A stretch of DNA of 64,000 nt from Massilia terrae (GTDB taxonomy: Bacteria; Pseudomonadota; Gammaproteobacteria; Burkholderiales; Burkholderiaceae_D), in contig NZ_JANUGU010000008.1 of NCBI RefSeq assembly GCF_024753145.1, positions 1 to 64,000 on the forward strand, read 5' to 3'. Numbering within the stretch: position 1 is the first letter of the stretch; each line of letters starts with the position of its first letter. Below the pieces are notes generated by a model that did not search any database, was not told the DNA's origin, and was given only the letters and a program-made list of their open reading frames with translations. Of this stretch, positions 55,282-63,941 are shown piece by piece. Made by a program: the position numbers and the translations under genes.

Positions 55282-56286
55282 TCAGAGCGTCATGATCGGT
55301 GCATCGACCACCAGGCCAACCCCGATCACGCCCACGCTCAGCTGCACGTTTTCCGGGCTGTCGCTGATCAGGGTGAGCACCTGTTCGGTCGTGGCCGCAT
55401 GCCGGTCGAGCACGCCCACCCAGAAGTCGACGCCGGCCTGATCGCCCGCCCGGTGCAGGATGTGCTGGTAGAAGGCGTTCACCAGCTCGGTATTGCTCTT
55501 GCCGCCGTACAGCGACTGGTATTCGGCCGACTTGACGAATTCACGCGCGATGGAGGTCAGCGAGGCGCCGCTCTCCATCTGGTGTTCCCAATAGCCGATG
55601 CCTGGGGCGTCCGGCAGCCGGTCGAGCGCGGCCTGGTACAGGCGGAAGATCTGCCCGCTGGCGCCGTGCACGTCGATCGGCAGGAACACCTTGTCCGAGA
55701 ACTCGATCATCTCGACGCTGTGCAAGCTATCCCTGCTGCCGCCCTTGTTATCGGAAACGGTATAGTTATCGAGCACGCCATCGATGCCGGAGCGCGCGAT
55801 GGTGTAATCGGCCAGCTTGCCGCTGTAGCGCACGATATCGAAGCCGCGGCCGCCGTCCAGCATATTGTTGCCCGAGCCGCCATCGATCACGTCATCGCCA
55901 TCCCCAGCGACGATCGTGTCGTTGCCGGCGTAGCCATACAGCAGGTCACGGCCGCTGCTGCCGACGATGGTGTCGTCGCCGCCCAGCATATAGGCGAAAG
56001 CAGCCGTGGAGTCGGTCACATTGTCGACCAGGTTGGCCATGGTCTTGGCGTCCAGCGACAGGCCGGTCACCTTGAAGACTTCCGCGCCGGACTGCAGGAG
56101 CGTGACCTGGTTGATGGTCCCCGCGATCGAAGAGTCGGTGGTGACCAGGAAGGTTCCTGCCAGAATGATCTTCTGCTGCGAATTATTGGTGTAAGTGAGG
56201 CCGAGGACCGTGTCGGACAGCGTCCAGTTCCAGTCCGTGAGATGGCCGAAAGAAAAGTTTGCCTGCGAGATTGTGAGGTTTGCCAT
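55282..56286 (-). CDS. RTX-type calcium-binding protein with DUF4214 domains
   Basis: The 334-residue protein has hemolysin-type nonapeptide repeats (LGGDDTIVGSSGRDLLYGYA, GNDTIVAGDGDDVIDGGSG and GNNMLDGGRGFDIVRYSG) at about 137-193 followed by a DUF4214 region with two repeats (GQIFRLYQAALDRLPDAPGI and LVNAFYQHILHRAGDQAGVD). The N-terminal part (MANLTISQANFSFG) lacks a signal peptide. Such proteins are usually exported by type I secretion, whose components are not here. The start at 56286 follows ttggaaaaac. Confidence 0.85.
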   Translation of the reverse strand: MANLTISQANFSFGHLTDWNWTLSDTVLGLTYTNNSQQKIILAGTFLVTTDSSIAGTINQVTLLQSGAEVFKVTGLSLDAKTMANLVDNVTDSTAAFAYMLGGDDTIVGSSGRDLLYGYAGNDTIVAGDGDDVIDGGSGNNMLDGGRGFDIVRYSGKLADYTIARSGIDGVLDNYTVSDNKGGSRDSLHSVEMIEFSDKVFLPIDVHGASGQIFRLYQAALDRLPDAPGIGYWEHQMESGASLTSIAREFVKSAEYQSLYGGKSNTELVNAFYQHILHRAGDQAGVDFWVGVLDRHAATTEQVLTLISDSPENVQLSVGVIGVGLVVDAPIMTL

Positions 56287-56472
56287 GTTTTTCCAATAGT
56301 CGAAAGAATTGGTACAGGGCAGCACCGGGCGCCCGTCCCTTAGCAGGTTTCGGGACGGGAAGTTGTCGAAACGCCCATGCCGATACCGTATTGACACGGT
56401 AGCACGGGTGTTTGCGGCATTTGCCGCTAAATTGTCGTCAAGTTGTCATCACCGGCCACAAGCCGTGACACA

Positions 56473-57825
56473 TCAGCCGCCGGCGACGACCATCTTGCCG
56501 ATCAGGATGGAGCCGGTGGATTTGTTGCCGCGCGTGAGCACGTCATTGCCGATGGCGACGATGTCGCGGAACATGTCTTTCATATTGCCGGCGATGGTAA
56601 TTTCCTCGACCGGGTACTGGATGACGCCATTCTCGACCCAGTAGCCGGAGGCGCCGCGCGAATAGTCGCCGGTGACGTAATTGACGCCCTGCCCCATCAG
56701 CTCGGTGACCAGCAGGCCGCGGTCCATCTTGCGCAGCATGCCGGCGAAGTCGTCGGCGCGCTTGGTATTGGTGGACAGGAATTCGAGGTTGTGCGAGCCG
56801 CCGGCATTGCCGGTGGTCTGCATGCCCAGCTTGCGCGCCGAGTAAGACGACAGGAAATAGCCCTGCAGCACGCCGTTATCGATGACCTTGCGGCGCACGG
56901 TGCGCACGCCTTCCTCGTCGAACGGGGAGGAGCCCATGGCGCCGACCAGGTGCGGGTCTTCGACGATCTGGATGTGGTCCGGGAACACCTGCTGGCCGAG
57001 CGAATCGAGCAGGAAGCTGGACTTGCGGTACAGCGCGCCGCCCGAGGTGGCTTGTACGAAGGCGCCCAGCAGCCCGGCGGCGAGCGGGGCTTCGAACAGC
57101 ACCGGGCAGGTGCGGGTGTCGAGCTTGCGCGCATTCAGGCGCGCCAGGGCGCGCTCGGCGGCATAGCGGCCGACCTGTTCGGCGTCGGCCAGCTTCTTGG
57201 GGTCACGCGCCGAGCTGTACCAGTCGTCGCGCTGCATCTTGCTGCCCTTGCCGGCGATCGGCGCGACCGCCAGCGTGTGGCGCGAAAACGGGTAGCCGGC
57301 ACAGAAGCCGAGCGAGTTGGCGGCCACGAAGTGGGTCTGCTGGACGTAGACGCTGGCGCCTTCGCTGTTGGTGACGCGCGGGTCCACCGCAAACGCAGCA
57401 TCTTCGCAACGCTTGGCCAGGGCCACCGCTTCTTCGGTCGAGATGGTCCAGGGATGGCACAGGCGCAGGTCGCGCGGGTTCATTTCCAGCAGTTCGGCTT
57501 CCGGCAGGCCGGCGCAGTCATCTTCGGCGGTGAAGCGGGCGATGTTGTAGGCCGCTTCCACGGTGGCCTTCAGCGAGGCGGGCGCGAAATCGGAGGTGTT
57601 GGCATGGCCGCGGCGCTGGCCGCAGTAGACCGTGATGCCGATGCCCTTGTCCTTGTTTTGCTCGATGGTCTCGACATTGCCCTTGCGCACCGAAACCGCG
57701 AGCCCGGAACCCTCGCTCACCTCCACCGATGCGCTGCTGGCGCCCTGTTCGCGGGCAAAGCCAAGCATGTCCTGGGCCAGTTGCTTGAGCTGATCCTGGG
57801 TGTAGGTGAAGACGGACTCGTTCAT
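56473..57825 (-). CDS. pmbA: Metalloprotease PmbA/TldE
   Basis: The 450-residue protein has TldD/TldE-family features: GNVETIEQNKDKGIGITVYC near residue 50, SSPFDEEGVRT and LEFLSTNTKRADDFAGMLRK, and terminal TRGNKSTGSILIGKMVVAGG. It lacks an HExxH motif, as expected for the TldE partner subunit. TldD-TldE cleaves modified peptides and aids processing of microcin and CcdA. tldD is not in the window. It is divergent from yjgA, a common betaproteobacterial arrangement. Confidence 0.95.
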   Translation of the reverse strand: MNESVFTYTQDQLKQLAQDMLGFAREQGASSASVEVSEGSGLAVSVRKGNVETIEQNKDKGIGITVYCGQRRGHANTSDFAPASLKATVEAAYNIARFTAEDDCAGLPEAELLEMNPRDLRLCHPWTISTEEAVALAKRCEDAAFAVDPRVTNSEGASVYVQQTHFVAANSLGFCAGYPFSRHTLAVAPIAGKGSKMQRDDWYSSARDPKKLADAEQVGRYAAERALARLNARKLDTRTCPVLFEAPLAAGLLGAFVQATSGGALYRKSSFLLDSLGQQVFPDHIQIVEDPHLVGAMGSSPFDEEGVRTVRRKVIDNGVLQGYFLSSYSARKLGMQTTGNAGGSHNLEFLSTNTKRADDFAGMLRKMDRGLLVTELMGQGVNYVTGDYSRGASGYWVENGVIQYPVEEITIAGNMKDMFRDIVAIGNDVLTRGNKSTGSILIGKMVVAGG

Positions 57826-57915
57826 GTCGTGTTTTCGTGGCGGGCGTTAAAACAGTTATCATAGCAGCCGTTCATTGTTTTTACTGATCGGCCTCGCGCC
57901 AATCGGATCATCGCC

Positions 57916-58506
57916 ATGCCAAACGCAAACCGTGGCTCGGTGGGCTTCCAGTCCAACGAGTTCGAACAGAAATACGAGCGCCCCTCCAAATCGGAGATGA
58001 AGCGTCAGAGTAACGACCTGCAGAAGCTCGGCGAGCAGCTGGTCGCCGAGCCGCGCGACCGCGTCAAGCGGGTGCCGATGCCGGACCACGTGCGCGACGC
58101 GATCCTGATGTGCCAGACCATCAGCAACCACGAAGGCCGCCGCCGCCAGATGCAGTACGTGGGCAAGATGATGCGCACCCTCGACGAGGAGGAAGTGGCG
58201 GTCATCCAGCGCACCATCGACAGCTGGAAGGGCATGTCCAAGGCCGAGACGGCGGCGCTGCACGCGCTCGAACGCCGCCGCGACAAGCTGCTGGCCGACG
58301 ACAAGGCGCTGACCGAGCTGCTGGCCGAGCATCCGGAGCTGGACGGCCAGCACCTGCGCACCCTGATCCGCAACGCCCGCAAGGAACAGGCCGACAGCAA
58401 GCCGCCCAAGGCCTACCGCGAAATCTTCCAGATCCTGAAGGACCTGGGCAAGGCGGCGCCCGCCGCGGCCGACGACGAGGTGGACGAGGATGCCGACGCC
58501 GAATGA
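57916..58506 (+). CDS. darP: Ribosome biogenesis factor DarP/YjgA
   Basis: The 196-residue protein has the DUF615 pattern: PSKSEMKRQSNDLQKLGEQL, RVKRVPMPDHVRDAIL and RRQMQYVGKMMRTLDEEEV. YjgA/DarP associates with the 50S ribosomal subunit late in assembly. The C-terminus is acidic (DDEVDEDADAE). Its 3' end overlaps mog by 17 bp. Confidence 0.96.
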   Translation: MPNANRGSVGFQSNEFEQKYERPSKSEMKRQSNDLQKLGEQLVAEPRDRVKRVPMPDHVRDAILMCQTISNHEGRRRQMQYVGKMMRTLDEEEVAVIQRTIDSWKGMSKAETAALHALERRRDKLLADDKALTELLAEHPELDGQHLRTLIRNARKEQADSKPPKAYREIFQILKDLGKAAPAAADDEVDEDADAE

Positions 58507-59107
58507 GGAACTGGTGGTCGGGCTGGTGTCGATCTCGGACCGCGCCAGCGGCGGCGTCTACGAGGACAAGGGCATCCCTGCCCTGTCGGACTGGCTGGCG
58601 GCCGCGCTGGCCACGCCCTACCGCCTGGAGACACGCCTGATCGCGGACGAGCGCGCGCAGATCGAGGCGACGCTGACCGAGCTGGTGGACCGCCGCCGCT
58701 GCCACCTGGTGCTGACCACCGGCGGCACCGGCCCGGCGCGGCGCGACGTCACGCCGGAAGCCACGCTGGCCGTGGGCACCAAGGAGATGCCGGGCTTCGG
58801 CGAGCAGATGCGCCAGATCAGCCTGCGCTTCGTGCCGACCGCGATCCTGTCACGCCAGGTGGCGGTGATCCGCGAGACCGCCGACCACGCCGCGCTGATC
58901 ATGAACCTGCCGGGCCAGCCGAAGTCGATCAAGGAGACGCTGGAGGGCCTGAAGGACGCGGACGGCAATGTGGTCGCCGGCGGCATCTTCGCCGCGGTCC
59001 CCTACTGCGTCGACCTGATTGGCGGCCCCTACATCGAAACCAATCCGGCCGTGTGCGCGGCATGGCGGCCGAAGAACGCGCAGCGCCCGCAGCCTGCGAA
59101 GGAATAA
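58490..59107 (+). CDS. mog: Molybdopterin adenylyltransferase
   Basis: The 205-residue protein has GLVSISDRASGGVYEDKGIP at the N-terminus and the MoaB/Mog signature LTTGGTGPARRDVTPEAT, followed by an LPGQPKSIKETL segment. Mog adenylates molybdopterin before molybdenum insertion. The start overlaps darP by 17 bp. The adjoining esterase gene begins 3 bases after its stop. Confidence 0.95.
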   Translation: MPTPNEELVVGLVSISDRASGGVYEDKGIPALSDWLAAALATPYRLETRLIADERAQIEATLTELVDRRRCHLVLTTGGTGPARRDVTPEATLAVGTKEMPGFGEQMRQISLRFVPTAILSRQVAVIRETADHAALIMNLPGQPKSIKETLEGLKDADGNVVAGGIFAAVPYCVDLIGGPYIETNPAVCAAWRPKNAQRPQPAKE

Positions 59108-59110
59108 GCA

Positions 59111-59776
59111 ATGACCCTGCTCGAACATATCCAGATCGAGACCGGCCCCAATCCCACCGCCGCCATCATCTGGATGCACGGCCTGGGCGCGGACGGCAAC
59201 GACTTCGTCCCGCTGGTGCAGGAGCTCGACTACACCGGCCTGCCGGCGATCCGCTTCGTGTTCCCGCATGCGCAGACGATGCCGGTGACGATCAACGGCG
59301 GCTACGTGATGCGCGCTTGGTACGACATCACCGGCGCGGAGCTGACCCGGCGCGAGGATGAGAGCGGCCTGCGCGAATCGCAGCGCCAGATCGAGGCGCT
59401 GATCGCGCGCGAGAAGGAGCGCGGGATTCCGGCGTCGAAGATCATCCTGGCGGGCTTCTCGCAGGGCTGCGCGATGACGCTGCAGACGGGCCTGCGCCAT
59501 CCGGAGAAGCTGGCGGGCATGCTGTGCCTGTCGGGCTACCTGCCGCTGGCCGACAAGACCGCGGCCGAGCACACGCCGGAGAGCCTGCAGGTGCCGATCT
59601 TCATGGCGCACGGGCGCCAGGATCCGGTGGTGCCTTTCATCCGCGCGGAGCAGTCGCGCGATGCGCTCAAGTCGCTCGGCTACCAGGTCGAGTGGCACGA
59701 GTACATGATGCAGCATTCGCTGTGCATCGAAGAGGTCCGCGATATCAATGCGTGGCTGCGCAAGGTGCTGGCCTGA
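59111..59776 (+). CDS. Carboxylesterase (alpha/beta hydrolase, YpfH-like)
   Basis: The 221-residue protein belongs to the phospholipase/carboxylesterase family: WMHGLGADGNDFVPLV, the nucleophile in AGFSQGCAMTLQTGLR near residue 118, the acid in AHGRQDPVVPF and the His in HEYMMQHSLCIEEV. It follows mog after 3 bases and likely shares its transcript. Substrates of such enzymes are short acyl esters or lysophospholipids. Confidence 0.92.
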   Translation: MTLLEHIQIETGPNPTAAIIWMHGLGADGNDFVPLVQELDYTGLPAIRFVFPHAQTMPVTINGGYVMRAWYDITGAELTRREDESGLRESQRQIEALIAREKERGIPASKIILAGFSQGCAMTLQTGLRHPEKLAGMLCLSGYLPLADKTAAEHTPESLQVPIFMAHGRQDPVVPFIRAEQSRDALKSLGYQVEWHEYMMQHSLCIEEVRDINAWLRKVLA

Positions 59777-59784
59777 AAATCGCA

Positions 59785-59869
59785 CGTCGTCCCGGCGCAG
59801 GCCGGGACCCATGGACACGCAGCGTAGCCGCACACTCAGCATAGGTCCCGGCCTGCGCCGGGACGACGG
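59785..59869. repeat. Inverted pair of palindromic repeats (GTCCCGG type)
   Basis: cgtcgtcccggcgcaggcc onward lies at 59785-59812 and the opposed copy at 59841-59869, with the gcacactcagcataggtcc flank. It lies between convergent genes. Confidence 0.85.
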
Positions 59870-59879
59870 TATCGAGGGC

Positions 59880-60434
59880 CTATTCAGGCAGCGGCGCGGC
59901 AGTTGAAGGCGGCACCTCCGTCCGCGCCGTATTCATCACCATCGCCAGCAAGGTGTAGTACCCGTTCAGCCCCATGAGATCGACCACGCCCTGCTCGCCG
60001 AACAGGGCCAGCGCTTCTCCATACGTGTGATCCGACACCTGCTTGTCGCGATGAAGCTCCACGCAGAATGCATGGACCACCGCCTCATCCACCAGCATGC
60101 CCTCCGGCTGCTCGCGCCGTGCGATGGCGTTGATGACGTCGGGCGGAATGCCCATCTGCGCCGCGATCGGCGCGTGAATCGCCCACTCGACCTGCTGGTT
60201 CCATGCGCGCGCCGTCACCAGGATTGCCAGCTCGGACAGGCGCACCCCGATCGCGCTGCGGTAGCGCAGGTACTCGCCCATCCGCTGTGCATGCCCCATC
60301 AGCTCCGGGCTGCGCAGCAGCGGTACGAAAGGGCCGTACACCGCGCCCCGTGGACCATCGATGATGGCTTGGGCCGCCACCTTCTGGTCCTCATTGAGTT
60401 CGTCGAAAGCGATGGGAGGTAATCGATCTGCCAT
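59880..60434 (-). CDS. Carboxymuconolactone decarboxylase family protein
   Basis: The 184-residue protein has the CMD-type helical fold (YRSAIGVRLSELAILVTARA with NQQVEWAIHAPIAAQMGIPP) but no CxxC motif, so it is not a classic AhpD peroxidase. The segment DEAVVHAFCVELHRDKQVSD is typical of CMD-domain proteins in aromatic degradation contexts. The ATG at 60434 is taken; a GTG 21 bases upstream is possible. It stands alone in this strand. Confidence 0.8.
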   Translation of the reverse strand: MADRLPPIAFDELNEDQKVAAQAIIDGPRGAVYGPFVPLLRSPELMGHAQRMGEYLRYRSAIGVRLSELAILVTARAWNQQVEWAIHAPIAAQMGIPPDVINAIARREQPEGMLVDEAVVHAFCVELHRDKQVSDHTYGEALALFGEQGVVDLMGLNGYYTLLAMVMNTARTEVPPSTAAPLPE

Positions 60435-60491
60435 GATGGCGAAATCGTACACCACGTTCTTCTGCTTGTGCAGATGAGCCAGGTCGATCTT

Positions 60492-61643
60492 CTAGCTTTT
60501 GGGTGACGCCCAATAGAACCGGTTTCTTACAAAAACGGAGATCGCGAGCAAGGCAGCAATCCATTCCAGCGCATAAGGAAAAAACATACTGCACAGGAGG
60601 ACCAGCCCGGCAACCGCCAGGAGAAGAGAGCGCAGTGACCCAAGCGGAGATTGTCGATCACGAACGAGCCAAAGCGCACTCAAATACATGGAAACTGGAA
60701 CGCCAATGGCCAGGGCGGCGCTCTTTCCGACGCTTGCTCCACTTCCAGTTGACCCAAGAAATATCGCGATACCCGCAGACATCGCAGCCCCACCCGCAAA
60801 CAGAAAATAGTGTCCATAAGCCCAGGTAAAAACTGTCTTGGGACGGCGACTACGTAGTTGCTTATGGCGGTCGAAATAGAGCCCCCACATCGAAAATGCG
60901 ATGATCGAACAGAGGCCGGCAAGCCAGAAGTGCCGGAAATCCGGAACCGGCGCGTACGAAATGATCAGCGCAACAGATGCGAAACTTTCATAAAGAACGA
61001 TGATATTGAAGGAGTTGTAGCGATCGATGATGTGATCGTGATGCCAATTACTTGCACCGCGCCGCTCCGCTACCAGCGGTACCATCAACTCCCCAACGGC
61101 ACCGAGCGCGAAGAGCAGGAAATAAAAGGGAGCCTGCTGCGGCAGCATGATAATCAAGGTGTTCCAGTAGACCTGCATCGCGGCGATACCGACGATATAT
61201 CGCACTGCTGTCGGGCGCACGTGGCGATCGCCGATTGCAGCCCCAATCCATAGAAGGATCATGCCGATCCGCATGATGCTGAAGCCAATCAGGACGAGCC
61301 ATTGATGGCGGTCCGCCATGCTGCTCTGAATTCCGCCTGCGAGGGTCAAGGACCCGAACATGATGAACATCGAAACAGCACGGAACGCCGTCGATTTGTT
61401 GTCATAGCCGGATGCGAACCAGGTGTAGTTCGCCCAGGCCAGCCACGTCATGAAGAAATTGCTGGCGAATCGGGCAATCCCCTGGTCGACATGATTCGCT
61501 TTGATGTCCTGTACCAGCACGAGCGAACAAACTCCTACCGCCGTTGCTGTAGCAAGATCGAACATCAATTCAAGCGATGTCGAACTGCGGTGCGCCTCTT
61601 CGCGGTCGCGTGGCGGCAAGCTCAAGGAATGAAAGGTACGCAA
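60492..61643 (-). CDS. Low temperature requirement protein A (LtrA) family
   Basis: The 383-residue protein has about ten hydrophobic segments and the LtrA pattern: TSLELMFDLATATAVGVCSL near the start, FFMTWLAWANYTWFASGYDN, IIDRYNSFNIIVLYESFASV and TVFTWAYGHYFLFAGGAAMS. LtrA proteins are polytopic inner-membrane proteins without firm function, first linked to growth in the cold. GC content here is lower than in the surrounding genes. Its C-terminus ends at ASPKS. Confidence 0.9.
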   Translation of the reverse strand: MRTFHSLSLPPRDREEAHRSSTSLELMFDLATATAVGVCSLVLVQDIKANHVDQGIARFASNFFMTWLAWANYTWFASGYDNKSTAFRAVSMFIMFGSLTLAGGIQSSMADRHQWLVLIGFSIMRIGMILLWIGAAIGDRHVRPTAVRYIVGIAAMQVYWNTLIIMLPQQAPFYFLLFALGAVGELMVPLVAERRGASNWHHDHIIDRYNSFNIIVLYESFASVALIISYAPVPDFRHFWLAGLCSIIAFSMWGLYFDRHKQLRSRRPKTVFTWAYGHYFLFAGGAAMSAGIAIFLGSTGSGASVGKSAALAIGVPVSMYLSALWLVRDRQSPLGSLRSLLLAVAGLVLLCSMFFPYALEWIAALLAISVFVRNRFYWASPKS

Positions 61644-61669
61644 GGCATGCCTGCTCTGGCAGTCAATCT

Positions 61670-62335
61670 CTACTTGGCCGCTTTATTTGGTGCGTAAAAC
61701 AGACCGAGCAGGACCAGGATCAATGCTGGCACCAACATCCCTGCCACCCCAACCGTCACTTGCGCCAAAGCACCTGCCGCGCAGCCCAGTACAAATCCAC
61801 ACACCAGAACGATCGAGGTCAAGGACTGGCCCCACTCTTCAGGCTTTTCTGAATAACCAATGAGGCGACGTGCAACGCCGATTGCGAGCCCCGCAATGTT
61901 GCCTGTCATCAGAGAAAAAGGCGGGCCAAGCCTGGTGTCGAGTCGATTAATTCCCGTCAACATGCCCATTGCCGTGACCGTGACGAGGGCGCAGGCCGAT
62001 GTTGGCCCATTAAAAAGGGCGAAAAACGCGGCTGAAGCCATCAGGACCGCCGCAAGGATAACGGTCCAGAACGTCGCTCGCTCCAGAGGATTTATCCTGG
62101 CAACGATGCATGCCGCCACGCCCGCGCCCAGCATGAAGAGGGGGAAGGTCAGGACCTGCAGCCCGCGCAAGCCGCCTTTTTCGTCACCGACGAGCCCCAG
62201 GCCGATGAGGACGACGTTTCCCGTCACCAGCCCGACAAAAAGCCCGCCCAGTTGAATGAAGAAAAGTGCATCCGCGTAGCCCGAGACAAAAGACAGGGCC
62301 AAGGAGTTCCTCTTCTCACGTAGAACATTCAGCAT
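61670..62335 (-). CDS. DUF1275 (YoaK) family membrane protein
   Basis: The 221-residue protein has about six membrane helices and the DUF1275 motif SGYADALFFIQLGGLFVGLVTGNV. A second conserved element is LGPPFSLMTGNIAGLAIGVA. The start at 62335 is used because aaagga lies 7 bases upstream. It precedes LtrA by 26 bases on the minus strand, and both have below-average GC, so they may have arrived together. Substrate unknown. Confidence 0.88.
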   Translation of the reverse strand: MLNVLREKRNSLALSFVSGYADALFFIQLGGLFVGLVTGNVVLIGLGLVGDEKGGLRGLQVLTFPLFMLGAGVAACIVARINPLERATFWTVILAAVLMASAAFFALFNGPTSACALVTVTAMGMLTGINRLDTRLGPPFSLMTGNIAGLAIGVARRLIGYSEKPEEWGQSLTSIVLVCGFVLGCAAGALAQVTVGVAGMLVPALILVLLGLFYAPNKAAK

Positions 62336-62386
62336 GATCACGTCCTTTCTTTCACTGGGTTGTTCAAAGCGATCGCTCCGCCCAAA

Positions 62387-63481
62387 TCAAAAATTGTGGC
62401 GCATACCTAATACGGTTCCCTTGGCGGTCGCTCCCGGCGAGGTGCCGACGCCGTTGATCGCGAAATCGTAGACCGCATTCTTCTCGTTGTGCAGGTGCGT
62501 GTAGTAGGCAAATACGCTGCTACGTTTGGAGAAGTTATAGTCGTAACCAAGCGTGGCATGCATCGCTCCGGTGTCCGCATTCCTGCGCAAGTAGCCGATT
62601 CGGGTATTGAGCGGAGCGCTGCCGGTACCGTCGCCAGCGCGAGCGACGCCGAAACGGATCATATGCGGGCCCCATTGGTGAGTGGCCGACAAGTACCAGG
62701 CATTCCGCTGCAGTGTGCCGAGCGCGGTTTCGTACCGCAGTCTTTCGCCGATCAAGGAAAGGCGTGTGTGCGCAAAGCTGTAGGACAGGGCGAGCTTGCT
62801 GCCACTGTCGTTCAGATGCGGCCCCTGGTATTCATGGTGGCGCTCGGCAGCGGCCACCGCATACCAAGGGCCGCGTTCGTAGATGGCCGCCAGCGAGGTC
62901 AAGGAAGGTCTCGCGCCATTTGCCGGGCGTTCTTCGTTCATGCCATGAGTAAGGCGCAGCGAGAAGCCACTCCATTTGGGTGACCAGTAATGCACGCTGT
63001 TTTGCTGGCGGCGATCGAACGACGATGTGTCGCTGACATTATCCGCAGTGGCCGCCGAACCATTACCCATGATGCTCATGTAGCCCGCCGTGGTTGGGTA
63101 GAAAGGATCGAGGCTCGACGTGGAGTTATTGTAGGAAGTAGTCCAATTGCCGACAAACAGGGTTCCTGCCGGCGTATCCAGGCCAACCCGCGTGTCGCGC
63201 TGGGCAGGACTGCCGGCGCCGGTGTCGGGCGAAAGCGTACCCTCGATCTGGAAGATGGCCTTGATGCCGTTCCCGACCTTCTCCTCTCCACGAAAACCCA
63301 GCACCGAGCGGTTGTTCGACAGCCGGGTCATGCGCACATCATTGCCTTTGGCGTCTGCCGAGTTATTCACCCGTTCGAGGCCCACGTTCAGGCGGCCATA
63401 AATTTCCACGCCATCGCTCTGCGCGCTGGCCTGGCCGGAGTACAGGGCGAGGCTGGCGACGATCAAGGATAGGGTCTTCAT
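62387..63481 (-). CDS. Gram-negative porin (Burkholderiales type)
   Basis: The 364-residue precursor has a signal peptide (MKTLSLIVASLALYSGQASA) and mature N-terminus QSDGVEIYGRLNVGLERVNN, typical of porin_4/OmpC-like betaproteobacterial porins. The barrel strands alternate; SRSVLGFRGEEKVGNGIKAI-like segment appears as NRSVLGFRGEEKVGNGIKA. The last residues GTVLGMRHNF end in the phenylalanine needed for outer-membrane insertion. Its ATG overlaps the stop of a DoxX gene (ATGA). Confidence 0.95.
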   Translation of the reverse strand: MKTLSLIVASLALYSGQASAQSDGVEIYGRLNVGLERVNNSADAKGNDVRMTRLSNNRSVLGFRGEEKVGNGIKAIFQIEGTLSPDTGAGSPAQRDTRVGLDTPAGTLFVGNWTTSYNNSTSSLDPFYPTTAGYMSIMGNGSAATADNVSDTSSFDRRQQNSVHYWSPKWSGFSLRLTHGMNEERPANGARPSLTSLAAIYERGPWYAVAAAERHHEYQGPHLNDSGSKLALSYSFAHTRLSLIGERLRYETALGTLQRNAWYLSATHQWGPHMIRFGVARAGDGTGSAPLNTRIGYLRRNADTGAMHATLGYDYNFSKRSSVFAYYTHLHNEKNAVYDFAINGVGTSPGATAKGTVLGMRHNF

Positions 63482-63930
63482 ATTTTTCCTGATTCGTCCC
63501 CGTGCAGATCCAGCCAGGCGATCAACAGGAAACCTCCCACGAGCCCCAAGTGCTCGTAGAAGGCGTTTTCAGCGCCAAAGCGTCCCGGTCCCGCGGGCAG
63601 TTCCCAATAGCGCAAAGCTAGGCCGGTCGCCAGCAGCGTGAATCCCGCCAGTCCGAGTGCGCCCAACCAGCGCAGTCGTCCGGTAAGAATCATGAGGGAA
63701 GCCCCGAGTTCGAGCACGATCACGGCCGCCGCGAACAAAGGCGCCGGCGCCAGGCCGAAATGGGCCATCTCGCCGAGCGCCCCGTGGAAGTCGGTGAGCT
63801 TGACCAGGCCACCTTGCAAATACGCCGCGCACAAACCCAGATATGCGAGCCAGCGTACCGCACGGCTGCCGAAGCCAATCCGGGCAGCCGTTTCCAGGCG
63901 GCTTTCAATACCAAGGTTCGTGCTTTTCAT
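63478..63930 (-). CDS. DoxX family inner-membrane protein
   Basis: The 150-residue protein has four hydrophobic helices and the DoxX pattern: YLGLCAAYLQGGLVKLTDFH, GEMAHFGLAPAPLFAAAVIV and ELGASLMILTGRLRWLGALG, with ENAFYEHLGLVGGFLLIAWL at the end. The start at 63930 follows aaaggagctgcg. It is translationally coupled to the porin gene. A second DoxX gene of the window (567-962) is only distantly similar. Confidence 0.88.
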   Translation of the reverse strand: MKSTNLGIESRLETAARIGFGSRAVRWLAYLGLCAAYLQGGLVKLTDFHGALGEMAHFGLAPAPLFAAAVIVLELGASLMILTGRLRWLGALGLAGFTLLATGLALRYWELPAGPGRFGAENAFYEHLGLVGGFLLIAWLDLHGDESGKI

Positions 63931-63941
63931 CGCAGCTCCTT

